Assembly (NCBI GenBank): GCA_017979445.1
Contig: CM030704.1
Coordinates: 12,383,658 to 12,447,657, forward strand
DNA: 64,000 bases
Reading direction: 5' to 3'
Source: Akebia trifoliata
Taxonomy: Eukaryota > Streptophyta > Magnoliopsida > Ranunculales > Lardizabalaceae
Below are positions 31,529 through 42,120 of this stretch, piece by piece (within the stretch, counting starts at the first letter, position 1; every line of letters begins with the position of its first letter). The notes below the pieces were generated by a model. That model was not told the DNA's origin, searched no databases, and worked only from the letters and a program-made list of their open reading frames with translations. The position numbers and the translations under genes were made by a program.

Positions 31529-33246
31529 TGTAGACACCCCATTTTTGCATCCGCCTGATTAATCAACTCATCAACCCGATCGCAATGATTCCCAATGATG
31601 GATGTTATTTTCATTGCTTTATTTTGTTACCAGAAATGTTTCAGAAATCCGGATGAGATATCTCGAACTGACAAAACCTTAGAAACCACGCTACGCTAGG
31701 AAAATATGACTCTAAAAACATAGAAATCATCATCTTGCAGACCCAAAAAGAAGCTTCATGATAAAAATCACTAAAAATTGATCAAATTATCAAAATACCC
31801 ATAACATCAAAACAACCCTAGAGCCTACGTTACGATTAGGAAAACCCTTTCGAACACATAAAACAACAAATTAAAACCAAATAAATCATTTCACCAATTT
31901 TAACAGAATTCGACAAAATTATGAAAATGCCCCTCATAAAGTTCATGACCATTTCACACAAAAATTTTCATAAATGACACAAACTAATATTTCCATTGAA
32001 TTCCTTACGAAAAATCGATTTCTAAAACATCCTAGAACATTAAAAACTGACTTAAAACGTGAAAAATCCTCTCCGATGGCAAAACGGTAATTTCACAATT
32101 TTCATAATTAAAAAATTTGAAATTAATAAATAAAATATTAAATAATTAAAGCGAAACATTAATGAAATTAATGTAAAAATTTGAACTAAAAAAATCGCTC
32201 AATCGGGCTCTCATGAAAAATTATTGAGGGTTCGTGAGATATTTCTTTAAGGACCCCTCCATTTGGGGGTTCAAATAATTAAAGATATAATAGAGGGGGG
32301 TTCTCCAAAAATTTAAAGTCAATCAAGCAAGACTAAATTCAAAATTAAAGTCAATTAAGCAAGACTAAAGTCAAGATATTAAAAGTCAATCAATTAAGAC
32401 TAAAGTCAAAATATTAAAAGTCAATCAAATAAGACCAAAAGTCAAAAACCCTAATAGAGTTCTAATTAAATAATAACTCTATTTAATAGAGTTGTAACTA
32501 AAATACAACTCTACCTAAAACAATTCTAATTAAAATACAATTCTACCTAAAACAATTCTAACTAAAATGCAACTCAAATTAAAAGAACTCTAATTAAACA
32601 CTAACTCTATCTAAATGAACCCTTAAAAAAATCTATAAATAGGGGTGCTCACACCCTATTTTCGTATCAAGTCATAAACCCTAAGAGAAGTAGGTCTAAA
32701 AGCCCATAGCCTCCTATAAACCCTAGTTTTGGAGCCCCAACTCCTTACCTAACATCCCTTCTTCGATTTTAGCCTAAAAAACACCTAAAAGCCCTCCAAA
32801 AACACCCCAAAATCAATAACAAACTTGAAGAGTCCAGATAAAAAAAAAGGAGATACCTTGCCTCGGAGATCAGAAATCAAATCTGGAGACAGAACGAAGC
32901 AAGAAGTACGGTACAAGGAACAATTTTTATCGGATCTGAGGGAACAAGGTCTTTGCTATCGTAAATGTATAATTTCTAACTTTTTTTTATTATCTAGATT
33001 TTTTTAGCAATATAATTTATTTGGGAAGTTAGTAGAGACCGGCTTTTGCCGGGCGGGGTTGGTGTCTAACACCTTCCAACCCCGTAATGTGATCCCCGAA
33101 TTCAATTTTTTTTTCTTGTTATAGATTAGTTTTTTATCCGTTTAGAATTATTGATCGGTTCCTAGACCGTAATAACTAGGTGGCGACTCCCAAACCTCAA
33201 GGGTCAAAAGCGGATCCGCGCACCCAGCGGATCGAGAGCGCTTTCA
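31529..33246 (+). repeat. Element A 3' LTR
   Basis: 1718 bp, the same length as the 5' LTR, and colinear with it along its whole length with scattered substitutions (for example ACGATTAGAAAAATCC in one, ACGATTAGGAAAACCC in the other). TATA box at 32632-32645. It ends GAGAGCGCTTTCA and is followed by the duplication GTAAG, not by a PBS, as expected for a 3' LTR. Confidence 0.95.
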
Positions 33247-33660
33247 GTAAGTTAACTCGATGATTTTAGGATGCACGTGGTAATCCAAAAATCGAATTTC
33301 TTTGGTTAAAAATGTGTGGGTTGACTCATTGATTTTAATACGCATAGCTATTCAAAAATCAAGATTTCTTTGATCAATAAATGTGTAGGTTGATTCACTG
33401 ATTTTAGAACGTACGTGGCAATCCAAAAATCAAATTTCTTTGGTTAAAAATGTGTGGGTTGACTCACTGATTTTAATACATGTGACTATTCAAAAATCAG
33501 ATTTCTTTGATTAATAATTTATGAGTTAACTCACTGATTTTAGGACACACGTGATAATTCAAAAATCGAATTTCTTTAATTAAAAATGTATGAGTCGACT
33601 CACTAATTTAGTGTATGTGGCAATTCAGAAATCGAATTTCTTTGATAAATGTCGTCAATG
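33247..33660. repeat. Right part of the 67-69-bp tandem array in LTR B
   Basis: Unit starts (GTTRACTC or GTCGACTC) fall at 33251, 33320, 33389, 33458, 33525 and 33594, spacing 67-69 bp. Each holds GATTTTAATACGYATGGC and ATTCAAAAATCGAATTTCTTTG. Together with the left part this makes about eight copies, one of them split by element A. Confidence 0.88.
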
Positions 33661-34114
33661 AGCCAATTGATTAATTTTTTGTACAAGGTATTAATTGATT
33701 TCACTTTCTTCCAAATATGACTGAATCGATTCACTAAATTTTAGTGCCACGTAAGCCTCATCAATCGTTGGATTTTATTATGCAAAATTTGAGAATCCAT
33801 GTAATTATTTTAACCGTATGATTTGTTTAGTAAATTCGATGCGATTTGATGATGATTGGACCTTAGTTTGACTTTTAGTCTTTGAATGTTGACCATAGGA
33901 TATTTTTGGATCGTAGTAGAGACTGATCATCTTGATCAGACGGGTTCGGTGCCTAACACTTTTCGAAACCCGTAACCTGACCCCTTACCCATCTCCCTGA
34001 TTCTCGGACCGACCTAAACTAGGTGGCGACTCCCAATTCTTTTAAAAATCTCCGAGATACGTAATCGGACCCCTATCAGCTATTTAGCGGAACGACCAAG
34101 TTTAGGCAATTTCA
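33252..34114 (+). mobile_element. LTR B, right part (U5 side)
   Basis: After the 69-bp array come diverged family U5 landmarks: GTAGAGACTGATCATCTTGATCAGACGGGTTCGGTGCCTAACACTTTTCGAAACCCGTAACCTGACCCC (~33916-33982) and AACTAGGTGGCGACTCCCAA (~34018). The end is GGCAATTTCA (34105-34114), followed not by a PBS but by inverted RT of element C. ATCGC (34115-34119) may be the target duplication. Confidence 0.65.
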
Positions 34115-35516
34115 ATCGCGAGAATCTATTTTTTTCTGATTGCACCCTGAAACTCCATCCATGAGAGATAGCAAAGCGTGTCCTGTCGTACTATCTACTA
34201 GAACATCTGTGTGGGAGAGAAAAGCTATCTTTTGGGTTTGCCTTGTTCAGGTCTCTAAGATTCACACACATTCTAACTTTTCCATCATTTTTAGGCACTA
34301 GGACTACATTAGCAATCCACTTAGGGTACTCTACTACTTACAAGAATCCAACGTTAATCTGCTTCGTAACCTCTTTTTTGATTTTTAGAATCCATTCTGG
34401 CTTCTTACATCGAAGCTTCTGTTCAACTGGTTGAGCATCAGGATATAATGGAATCTGATATTGAACAATGTCCGTACTTACTCCCAGCATGTCCTCATAG
34501 GATCGCGAACACGCCTTTGAAATTTCTAAGTAAATATATTATCTTTTTACGTTCATCAAGAGATAAGGTGACACCAATCTGAATCTCTTGAGGATTTTCT
34601 TTTGTTCCGAGGTTAATGACTTTTGTTTCCTCCATTAGAGGTTGAATTCGATTTCATTTTCTTATTTGAGTAATTAATTAGTTCAGGGGGAGGTTCTTCA
34701 TCAGAAGACTCTCCCTCCAAAACCAAATTACTAGTTAAATTATTATTGCGCTCAAGGTAATCAAAAATTTCTTTCATTTCATTAAAAAGATATATGATAA
34801 TAGGACTCACGTGACTTAGCAAAAATAATAGACTTAACAGACACTTCTGACTCAACATATATAGTAGGACTGACAGAACCAATCTTGACATGAAGCATAG
34901 GACTCATTACATGATAATTAGAAAGAAACCCAACTGCTGGTTTGATCACAGACTAAGGATTTGGGATCCCCTTCTCAACTGACAACATTAAGACACTATG
35001 ACCTTCAATGAACAACTGATCAATACTAAGGGAATCTACGTTGAGTTGCCAGTTTTCAGTCTCTCTGCCTCTTTCTCCAACTTCCTTACTTGCTTCCTTT
35101 TCAAACCAGTCCATACCAAAGAAGATTTCAAACCCCGACAGACGAGGAACCATCATGTGATCAATGAACGGCTCCGGGAAACCATAATAAGTGAAATATT
35201 CCCCTATTTTCATGAAGTATCCATTAAGGGTCTTATGATAAGACTTCATTTTAACCAGATCCGTAGTGCATTCTTCCTTTTTTACATTTGCCTTGTCTCG
35301 CTTTGTCTTCCAATATCAGGCCCAATTTTCCTTAGTAGGTTCATATCCCAACCCGAATGTTCCGATAACTTCTTTGATTACTAGTACATCTTTAATACCT
35401 TGTTGCCTGCGACCTAAGTCCATACCAGGAAAAAATCTCATGTTTTTAAACATATTAGCCATATAGCAATTAAAGTATTTTCTATAAGGAAGTATTCTTT
35501 CATGAAGTGATCCCAT
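34115..35516 (-). pseudogene. Element C: G-patch-like segment and N-terminal half of RT
   Basis: On the minus strand GMDLGRRQQGIKDV..IGTFGLGYEP (~35440-35355) is the G-patch-like motif. FPEPFIDHMMVPRLSGFEIF (~35180-35120), DSLSIDQLFIEGHSVLMLSVEKGIPNP, an acidic linker ESSDEEPPPELI, and RT blocks KVRMCVNLRDLNKANPKDSF and DVLVDSTTGHALLSLMDG (~34200-34155) follow. The match with element A stops at ~34120 within the block before the catalytic box. The rest of RT resumes at 17306 only after a gap equal to about 260 bp of element A, so the YVDD region is lost here too. Several frame changes are present. Confidence 0.85.
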
Positions 35517-36320
35517 TGAATTGAGTAAATCTTCTCAAATTCAAACCCACTAAGCTCCACCACCTGTTGTTCTTGTTGAATCTTAAGTAACAGCTCACTC
35601 TTGGCTTCGGCACTATTTACTATCCCCACAATCTTGACATTTCCGTAAAAAATAATCACTAGTCCATCTTTGATAAATTTAACCTTCTGGTGTAGTGTGG
35701 AAGGTATGGCTTTGATTTGGTGTAGCCATATTATTCTTAATAGTAAATTGAAAGAGAAATGGATATCAATGACTTGGAATTCTATAGGGAATTCAATTAT
35801 GCCTGTGGACAATCGGAGGTGTAAAATTCCTAGTACACCCCTTTTGGTGTTATCATATACCCTAAAACCCTGATTAGTTAGCTTGAGATCTTCAACTTTA
35901 AACCCAAGGCACGTAGCAGTCTTTAAGGGGCAAACATTCAGTTCACTCCCATTATTAATTAGAACCAGAGGTAACCTCATCCTATTGTAGTCGAATGTAA
36001 TGTGTAATAGCTTAGTATGGCTTGTTCCCTATTTTGGGAGATCTGAGTTTGAGAAAGATAGAATGTTTTTCACATAAGTTGCCCTTACTATACTGGCCAG
36101 CTGAGCTGGAAAAGTATCAAGGGAGACTTGGGCTATATTTATTACTTTGAGAACGGCCTCCCTATGGGCAATGGAAGCCATAAGCAAATCCCAAACTGAG
36201 ATATTGGCCCCTGATCTCTTTAAGTGCTTGATCACGGAGTCATCTTCTTCGATGTTTTCATTAATGGGATCTTCTTTTTCTTTTCTCTTCAAGGCTACAG
36301 GATTGTTGACACAGAGTTCT
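35517..36320 (-). pseudogene. Element C: aspartic protease region
   Basis: KHLKRSGANISVWDLLMASIAHREAVLKV (~36225-36135) is the conserved pre-protease segment. The protease has LVLINNGSELNVCPLKTATCLGF (~35965-35900): the family motif is D-N/S-G-S, so the catalytic Asp appears changed to Asn (G to A type). LRIIWLHQIKAIPSTLHQKVKF (~35735-35670) matches the downstream protease block, also altered where GRPW is usual. An open frame covers 35438-35980. With the Asp replaced it would not be active. Confidence 0.8.
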
Positions 36321-37942
36321 ATTAGTTTAAAGACTCTTCCTCCTCAAGTCATATGTCTGACTTCGTCACAAGAGAGGTAAAAAGACTCATCCTCTTCAGT
36401 CAATAAATATAAGTCTTCATCTGTTAAAGAGATAGGGCTTTCTGGGTTCATTTGAGCCAAAAGGTAACTAGTGAATGTGGGGCTACTATAATGAGGTGGG
36501 GATAGACAGTATACCTCATCCGAAGCTAGATCAAATGGCTCATAGCTTGTGGTGAAGACCTCGTCGATACAAGTTATTCTGACAATGGGATAACTAGGTA
36601 GTTTGACTTGGATTGGATGGATGAAAAAAGCGGGGTCGAACGGTAATTGGGTATGGAAACCATGTTCAGGGTTGGTGGAAGTTGATAGGTAGGTAGTGGA
36701 TTAATGGTGACATTTGGTGGTGTTGGGCTAGGGATTGTGACCTTATTTTCATCAATAAGGTTTAGAATGGCATGACGGAGTATGATATATCGATCAGTGT
36801 GATGGCCTGAGTTTTGATAAAATTTGCAAAACAAGTTAGAATTGTGTTCGACTGGCAAGGGATTTGGTAAAAATCGGAGTTAGAGTGGGATAAGAAGCCA
36901 TTTCTTTAGTAATTTCTGAAAAACTACGGTAAGAGTCATCCCTAGACTGGTAAATTGTCGCAGAGTTCGGGGTTGACTTGGGTGAGCTTGATTATTAGTT
37001 CGGGTTAAAAGTTGAATTGGGGTGGCTGATGTGTTGGCTATATAAATATGATTGATATTGGGTTTGGAGATGAAGGGTTTCTTGAACCTATTGTCTAAAG
37101 AGTTAGAAAGAACCCCAGAGGTAAAAGCGTCCTCAAGTTGGCTTCTGGCCTATAATAGGGACTCAAAAGTAGGGAGATACTAGGCGACTAGGTGTTGAGC
37201 ATATCCTTGTGTGAGGTTTTTCAGGATAATTGTCACTTGTTCTTTCTCTGAGGGTCTATCCTACATTTGGGCAGCATTGGCTCTCCAACGACCAATGAAG
37301 TTAATAAATGTTTCCCCATTCTTTTGTTTAGTTGACTCCAAATCCCTTCTTGAAGTTTCAATCTTTGTATTGTATTTGTACTAATGCCAAAAAACCTTTG
37401 ACAAATTTTCCTATGTACCTATTGTAGCTGGATCTTGAGACATCAGCCATCGTAGCGCTAATCCTAATGAAGTTCGCTGAAATAATAATGTCATATGTTC
37501 ATCGTTGAGACCCATAGTGCGCATGTTAGTGACATATACCTTGAAATGTGTTCTTGCACAACCCACTCAACTGAACTTATCCATTTCAGACATTACAAAC
37601 TTCTCTGAAAAATGAATCATAGGGATATGATTTAGAGCTTCAATGCTGTGCAATCTCATCAATATTCTTTATACTCTTCAAGGTTGAATCCAGTTGAGAC
37701 ATCCTATTGGCTAACACAGGATTTTCATTGACGGGTCCTTCATCTCCATCAAGTTCAAAGACCTCATGTGAGTATCTTGTTGTACTTCCTTCTACCTTCT
37801 TTCCCTTTGGATCGTCAAGGGGATTGCCCATTGATTCTAAAATATGTTCTTAGGCTTCCACCTTGCCTTTTATACTATTTATATATGTGGCAAAGACTGC
37901 CAAAATATTACAGATCTCTGCAAGCTCAGACTCTAAAGCCAC
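36321..37942 (-). pseudogene. Element C: gag
   Basis: Colinear with gag of element G. The start is VALESELAEI at 37942 where G has MASESELTEI, so the initiator codon is GTG here. GNPLDDPKGKKVEG and VLANRMSQLDSTLKSIKNIDEIA (~37700-37640) follow, then a capsid-like region with frame changes, and LFCKFYQNSGHHTDRYIILRHAILNLIDENKV (36835-36740), where the final Cys of the CxxH..H..C pattern is Tyr. Gag would form the cytoplasmic particle that holds the RNA. Upstream sequence to ~38305 is leader. Broken by stops and frameshifts. Confidence 0.8.
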
Positions 37943-38309
37943 TTCTGATTGTTGACTTAGTACTGATGTTTGTTCTAACCGATTTGACTTACGACTCCAG
38001 TTAGGAGATAGACACTTGAGTTTGATAGCAACAATAACCCTGAAACCCCATCAAATGTGAATTTAATCAATTTTAATGTTACCCACTTGATAAAAAAAAT
38101 TATTGAATTCTGTACACCAACCCATTAAAAAGTTCATTCATGCAATGATTATTCAAAAGGGAAATAATTTTATTGAACTATTGAAAATTATTAACAAATA
38201 AGATTTTCATTGAATAACAACTTTCAATAAATCTGACTTATACTATTTTTTACATAGACGCTTAACTTTGTTTTGATGGTCATCAGGATTGCTAGGGTAA
38301 TCAAGTTTG
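37943..38309 (-). other. Element C leader remnant
   Basis: The part next to gag (37960-38055) matches the G leader at 54320-54430 (TTTGATGGGGTTTTCAGGGTTAT and AACTCAAG..GTCTACCTCCTA). The remainder, 38060-38305, is AT-rich and I cannot align it. It ends where D begins. Confidence 0.55.
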
Positions 38310-38610
38310 CTTATCTTGATCGACGAAAAATGATTAAAAGCTCTATACCAAATACAAGCTTATCAAAGAAGAATTGCTCATGCGTTTGACAAGAAGATTA
38401 AGACCCGTCATTTGCAAGTCGAGGATTTAGTACTCAAAAAGAATCGGACACCTATATTTGACCCTAGAGGAAAATTCAAACCAAATTAGGGAGGTCCATT
38501 CATCATCAAAGAAATATTACTTGGAAAAGCTGTCAGATTTCAAGACCATGATGGAGTTGAATTACCAGAATCAACCAACCTTGACCAAGTCAAGCGACAC
38601 TACATTTAAG
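38310..38610 (+). pseudogene. Element D: integrase C-terminal domain
   Basis: Starting near CTTGATCGACGAAAAATG, the + strand matches the integrase tail of A and G: TACCAAATACAAGCTTATCAAAGAAG, then KIKTRHLQVEDLVLKKNRTPIFDPRGKFKPN (stopped at TAG ~38487) and a C-terminus LDQVKRHYI ending in TAA (~38608-38610). Upstream pol is absent; the left neighbour is the antisense leader of C. Only the last ~100 codons of pol remain. Confidence 0.85.
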
Positions 38611-40590
38611 GAAGTCATCTTTGGCCGAATCAATTTCTTGTTATCCAGCTCAATATCTCATTTATCAGCCCGTTGTCGCCATTTTGAAAAAAAAAATCTT
38701 TTTTTTTCAGTCCGATCACCCAACCAAAGGGAGGGAAAATTCGAACTACATTTTAGTCTGATCCCAAAATTCTAAGGTACGTAGGTAACCTGAGAAGTTA
38801 CTTCAGGCTCGATCACGTCAATATATATATTCCCCCATAAAACAAAACAAAAAAAAACAAAAAACAATCTAAAAAAGAAATATTGTCAAAATGAAAAAGA
38901 AAATTCGAAGAAAAAGAAAACAATTTAAAAAGAAATGTCACACAAGAGGCATTCAGATTTTTAAGCCTCAAATTCCTTTCTTTTATGTTTAGTTCTAAGT
39001 CTATCCATGAAAGTCCTCCTAAGTACCATACGAAAAATTCAAGAAAGGTAGCAAATCACAATCAAACAATTACTCCAGAAGTTCAAAAGGGAAGAAAAAT
39101 AAAAATAGGGCTTACTAGGTTGAAAATCTGAAAGTGCAACATAGGCAAAAATTAAATCAAGCTCGCAAGGTTGAAAATCTGAAAGAACAGTCTTGGCAAC
39201 AATTAAAGTAAAGAAAAAAATCTACTAGGTTGAAAACCCGAAAGGATGACTTAGGAAAAAATTAAGACAAGTTCGTAGGGTTGAAAATCCGAAAGAACGG
39301 CCTTGAAAACAATCAGAGCAAAGAAAAAAAAATTGTAAGCTCATTAAATCCTAAAAAACCGATCTAGGCAAAAGTAAAAAAAGAAAAAGACAAGAAAATC
39401 TTCGTTGAGTTGAAAAGGCTAAAAAGGCGGTTTGAGCTGAAACATCAAAAGTTTGAATGACCTAGTTACAATACCCAGCTTAAACTAGGCAAAGACTTAA
39501 AAGCTACGAGTATCTTGTCTACTATTGATCTAAAATGTTTTGCTTCCCTAAGTGAACCAAGAGGGTAAAGAGTAAATTCTACGATGAATCTCAAAAGAAA
39601 ATATTTTATTCTCTTGAGCCTAACTCAAAATCTTCAATGCAAAAAGTTAAAATTAATGGTTAAATCTTTATTGCGCTTGTGGTAATCAGAAATTTCAAAC
39701 CTTCATAACAGGGTTATTTTTATTTCTATAGTATTTAATTTTCCCCTTTATACTAATGGCATTTTTTTCAAACCGTGTTCAATTATCTCCAGTACAGTAT
39801 TTCCTATAAAACTAGGGGCATTTTGTTTTCAAGCTTGATCAATGTTAATCCTAAAGGGTAATGAGAACCCCAAATTTAAGATTACTCTCTTGATAGTAAT
39901 TTTTTGAAAACCCCTGAGGTAAAAAGAAGTAAAAAAATTCATAACATTTTTGAAAAACCTTGAGGTTCAAACAGAAGCGTTTCTAATCTCATATTTGATT
40001 TTGCCTAGAGATTAACTCATTACCCTATAATAGTAAATAAGGTATTCTCTCTTTCCCAGATTCATTCATTATTGCTCAGATACCGCCAAGGGTTTTCTCG
40101 GGATTATACTCAGATACCGCCGAGGGTTTTCTCAGATTATGCACAAATACCATCAATGATTTTCTCAGATTATGCTCAGTTTATGCTCAATTATATTTAG
40201 ATTTTGCTCATATTTTTCTTAAACCTTATTCAAATCTTTCTCGAGCTTTTCTTTGTTTAAACTCAAATATTTTCTCAGGTTTTTCCCCAGATTTCATGTT
40301 TTGCTCAATCATCATTACACTAGTACACACACTTACAAATTTGTTCCATTAATCATAGAAAATTTTCTAAAATTCAAAGATTTGACATCGTCAATGAGAG
40401 CTCGCGCTCAAGGACTTGATAATTTTTAGTTCAAGGGAAGTTTTACCCTCAAAGATCCGAATACCTCAACGAATTACTAAATCAGACTACAAAATGAACT
40501 GTTACTAACTTTGGCATTCGGATATTGCAATATCTACCAAAATAGATTTGTTATCTAGTTTACTTCAACCCTCTACCAAAGAGGGACATC
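38611..40590 (+). other. Element D 3' UTR
   Basis: Colinear with the 3' UTR of A and G (ACGTAGGTAACCTGAGAAGTTACTTCAGG at ~38777; GGTTGAAAATCTGAAAG units at 39120-39400; GGGGCATTTTGTTTTCAAG at ~39815). At 40075-40165 it has only about three units of CTCAGATACCGCCAAGGGTTTTCTCGG type, compared with ~19 units in A. It ends in the polypurine tract CTACCAAAGAGGGACATC (40573-40590). Confidence 0.75.
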
Positions 40591-42120
40591 TGTAGACACC
40601 CCATTTTCGTACTCGCCTGATTAATCAACTCGTCAACCTGATTGCGACGATTCCCAATGATAAATGTATATTCCAATATTTTTGTTTGTTACTAGACATG
40701 TCTTAGAAATTCAGATGAGGTTTCTCAAGCGAACAAACTTTTAGAAACTACCCTACTCTAGGAAAATATGACCCAAAAACATAAAAATCATCATTTTTAG
40801 ATAAAAAGAAGCTTTACAAGAAAAATCACTAAAAAATGATCAAATTATCAAAATACCCCTAACATCAAAACATCCCTAGAGCCTACATTACGCTTAAGAA
40901 AATCCTTTCGAACACATAAAATAACAAAATAAAATCAAATAAATCGTTTCACCCATTTTCACAAAATTTGACATTACGAAAATACCCCTTATAGGATCCA
41001 TGATCATTTCACACAAAAAATTCATAAATGACACAAACCGATACTCCCATTGAATTTCTTATGAAAAACTGATTCCAAAACATCCCAAAACGTCAAAAAA
41101 TGACCTCAAAATGCAAAAGTCATCTTTGGGGGCAAAACGATAATTTTCCAATCCTAAAAATTCAAATTTTCAAAATTAATAATTAAAATATTAATTAACG
41201 TAAAGTGAAATCTTAATAAATTGAATTAAAAATTTTAAACAATTAAAATCAATTAATTAAGCCATGGGCCAAATTTTAAGTAGTGGCCCATTTAAGTAGG
41301 GGCCCACCTGACATTTATTAAGAGACCCCTCCATCTAGGGGTCCAAAGAATTAAAAATATAATTAAGGGGTTCTCCAAAAAACTTAAAAAATATTTTTTC
41401 ATTGTACGTAAGAATGAAAATCCCAATTTAAACCCTAATTCAATAAACAAAATAATCTTATCTAAAAGAAACCAAATCAAACTAAAAAGCTCCAAAAAAA
41501 CTCTATAAATAGGAGTCTCCACAACCCAATCTCACAGGTCAAAATAAAATCTAGAAGAGAGAGGTCAGAAACTTCTCCCAGCCTTCTCAAAACCTTAAAT
41601 TTGAAGTCTCAACTCCCTACCTAATATCCAAAACCCTAGTTTACGCTCAAAAAATACCTAGAAATCCTCCAAAAACACCCAAAAACCTTCCAAAAAAATA
41701 TTTAAAAAATTAGAAAATACTCAGATCTAGGAGGAGGATACCTCAACTTGGATAACAAAAGTAGATCTAGTGATTGAGAAAAAGTAGGAAAACTCATACG
41801 AAGACGCTCTCCGCCAGCTCTGAGGGAACCAGTTGTCGTAATCATTCAGGTAAAAAGTAATTTTTATTTATTTATTTATTTTTCGATCTTTTTAGCAATG
41901 TGATTTTTTTTGGGAAAGTAGAGACCGGCGTTTGTCGGGCGGGGTTGGTGCCTAATACCTTCTAACCCCGTAACGTGATCCCTGGACCTGTTCTTTTTGT
42001 AGACTAGTGTTTTTTATCTATTTAGAGTAAATGTTTCAGTTTCTAGACCATAATAACTAGGTGGCGACTCTCAAACCCCAAAAAAGTAGATCCGCAACCC
42101 GCAAACCAACGGCGCTTTCA
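40591..42120 (+). repeat. Element D 3' LTR (1530 bp)
   Basis: Starts TGTAGACACCCCATTTTCGTACTCGCC after a PPT and ends AACCAACGGCGCTTTCA. It belongs to a subfamily shared with the E LTR (CATTTTCGYACTCGCC start, GGGCCAAATTTTAAGTAGTGG in U3). TATA box CTCTATAAATAGGAG at ~41501. It is followed directly by antisense leader of E, not by a normal flank. Confidence 0.92.

Larger units (their letters stand above)
19909..33246 (+). mobile_element. Element A: complete two-LTR Tat-type Gypsy retrotransposon lacking gag and protease (13,338 bp)
   Basis: Two LTRs of equal length (19909-21626 and 31529-33246, 1718 bp each) start TGTAGACACCCCATTTTTGC and end GCGCTTTCA. Flanks are the perfect 5-bp duplication GTAAG (19904-19908 and 33247-33251). 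Order: 5' LTR, PBS, ~2.5-kb leader, an antisense LTR fragment where gag-protease should be, G-patch-like segment, RT, RNase H, archaeal-type RNase H, integrase, 3' UTR with a 33-bp array, PPT, 3' LTR. The archaeal-type RNase H places it in the Tat lineage. Pol is broken by several stops and RT lacks its YVDD box. It sits inside LTR B, itself inside element C. Confidence 0.92.
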
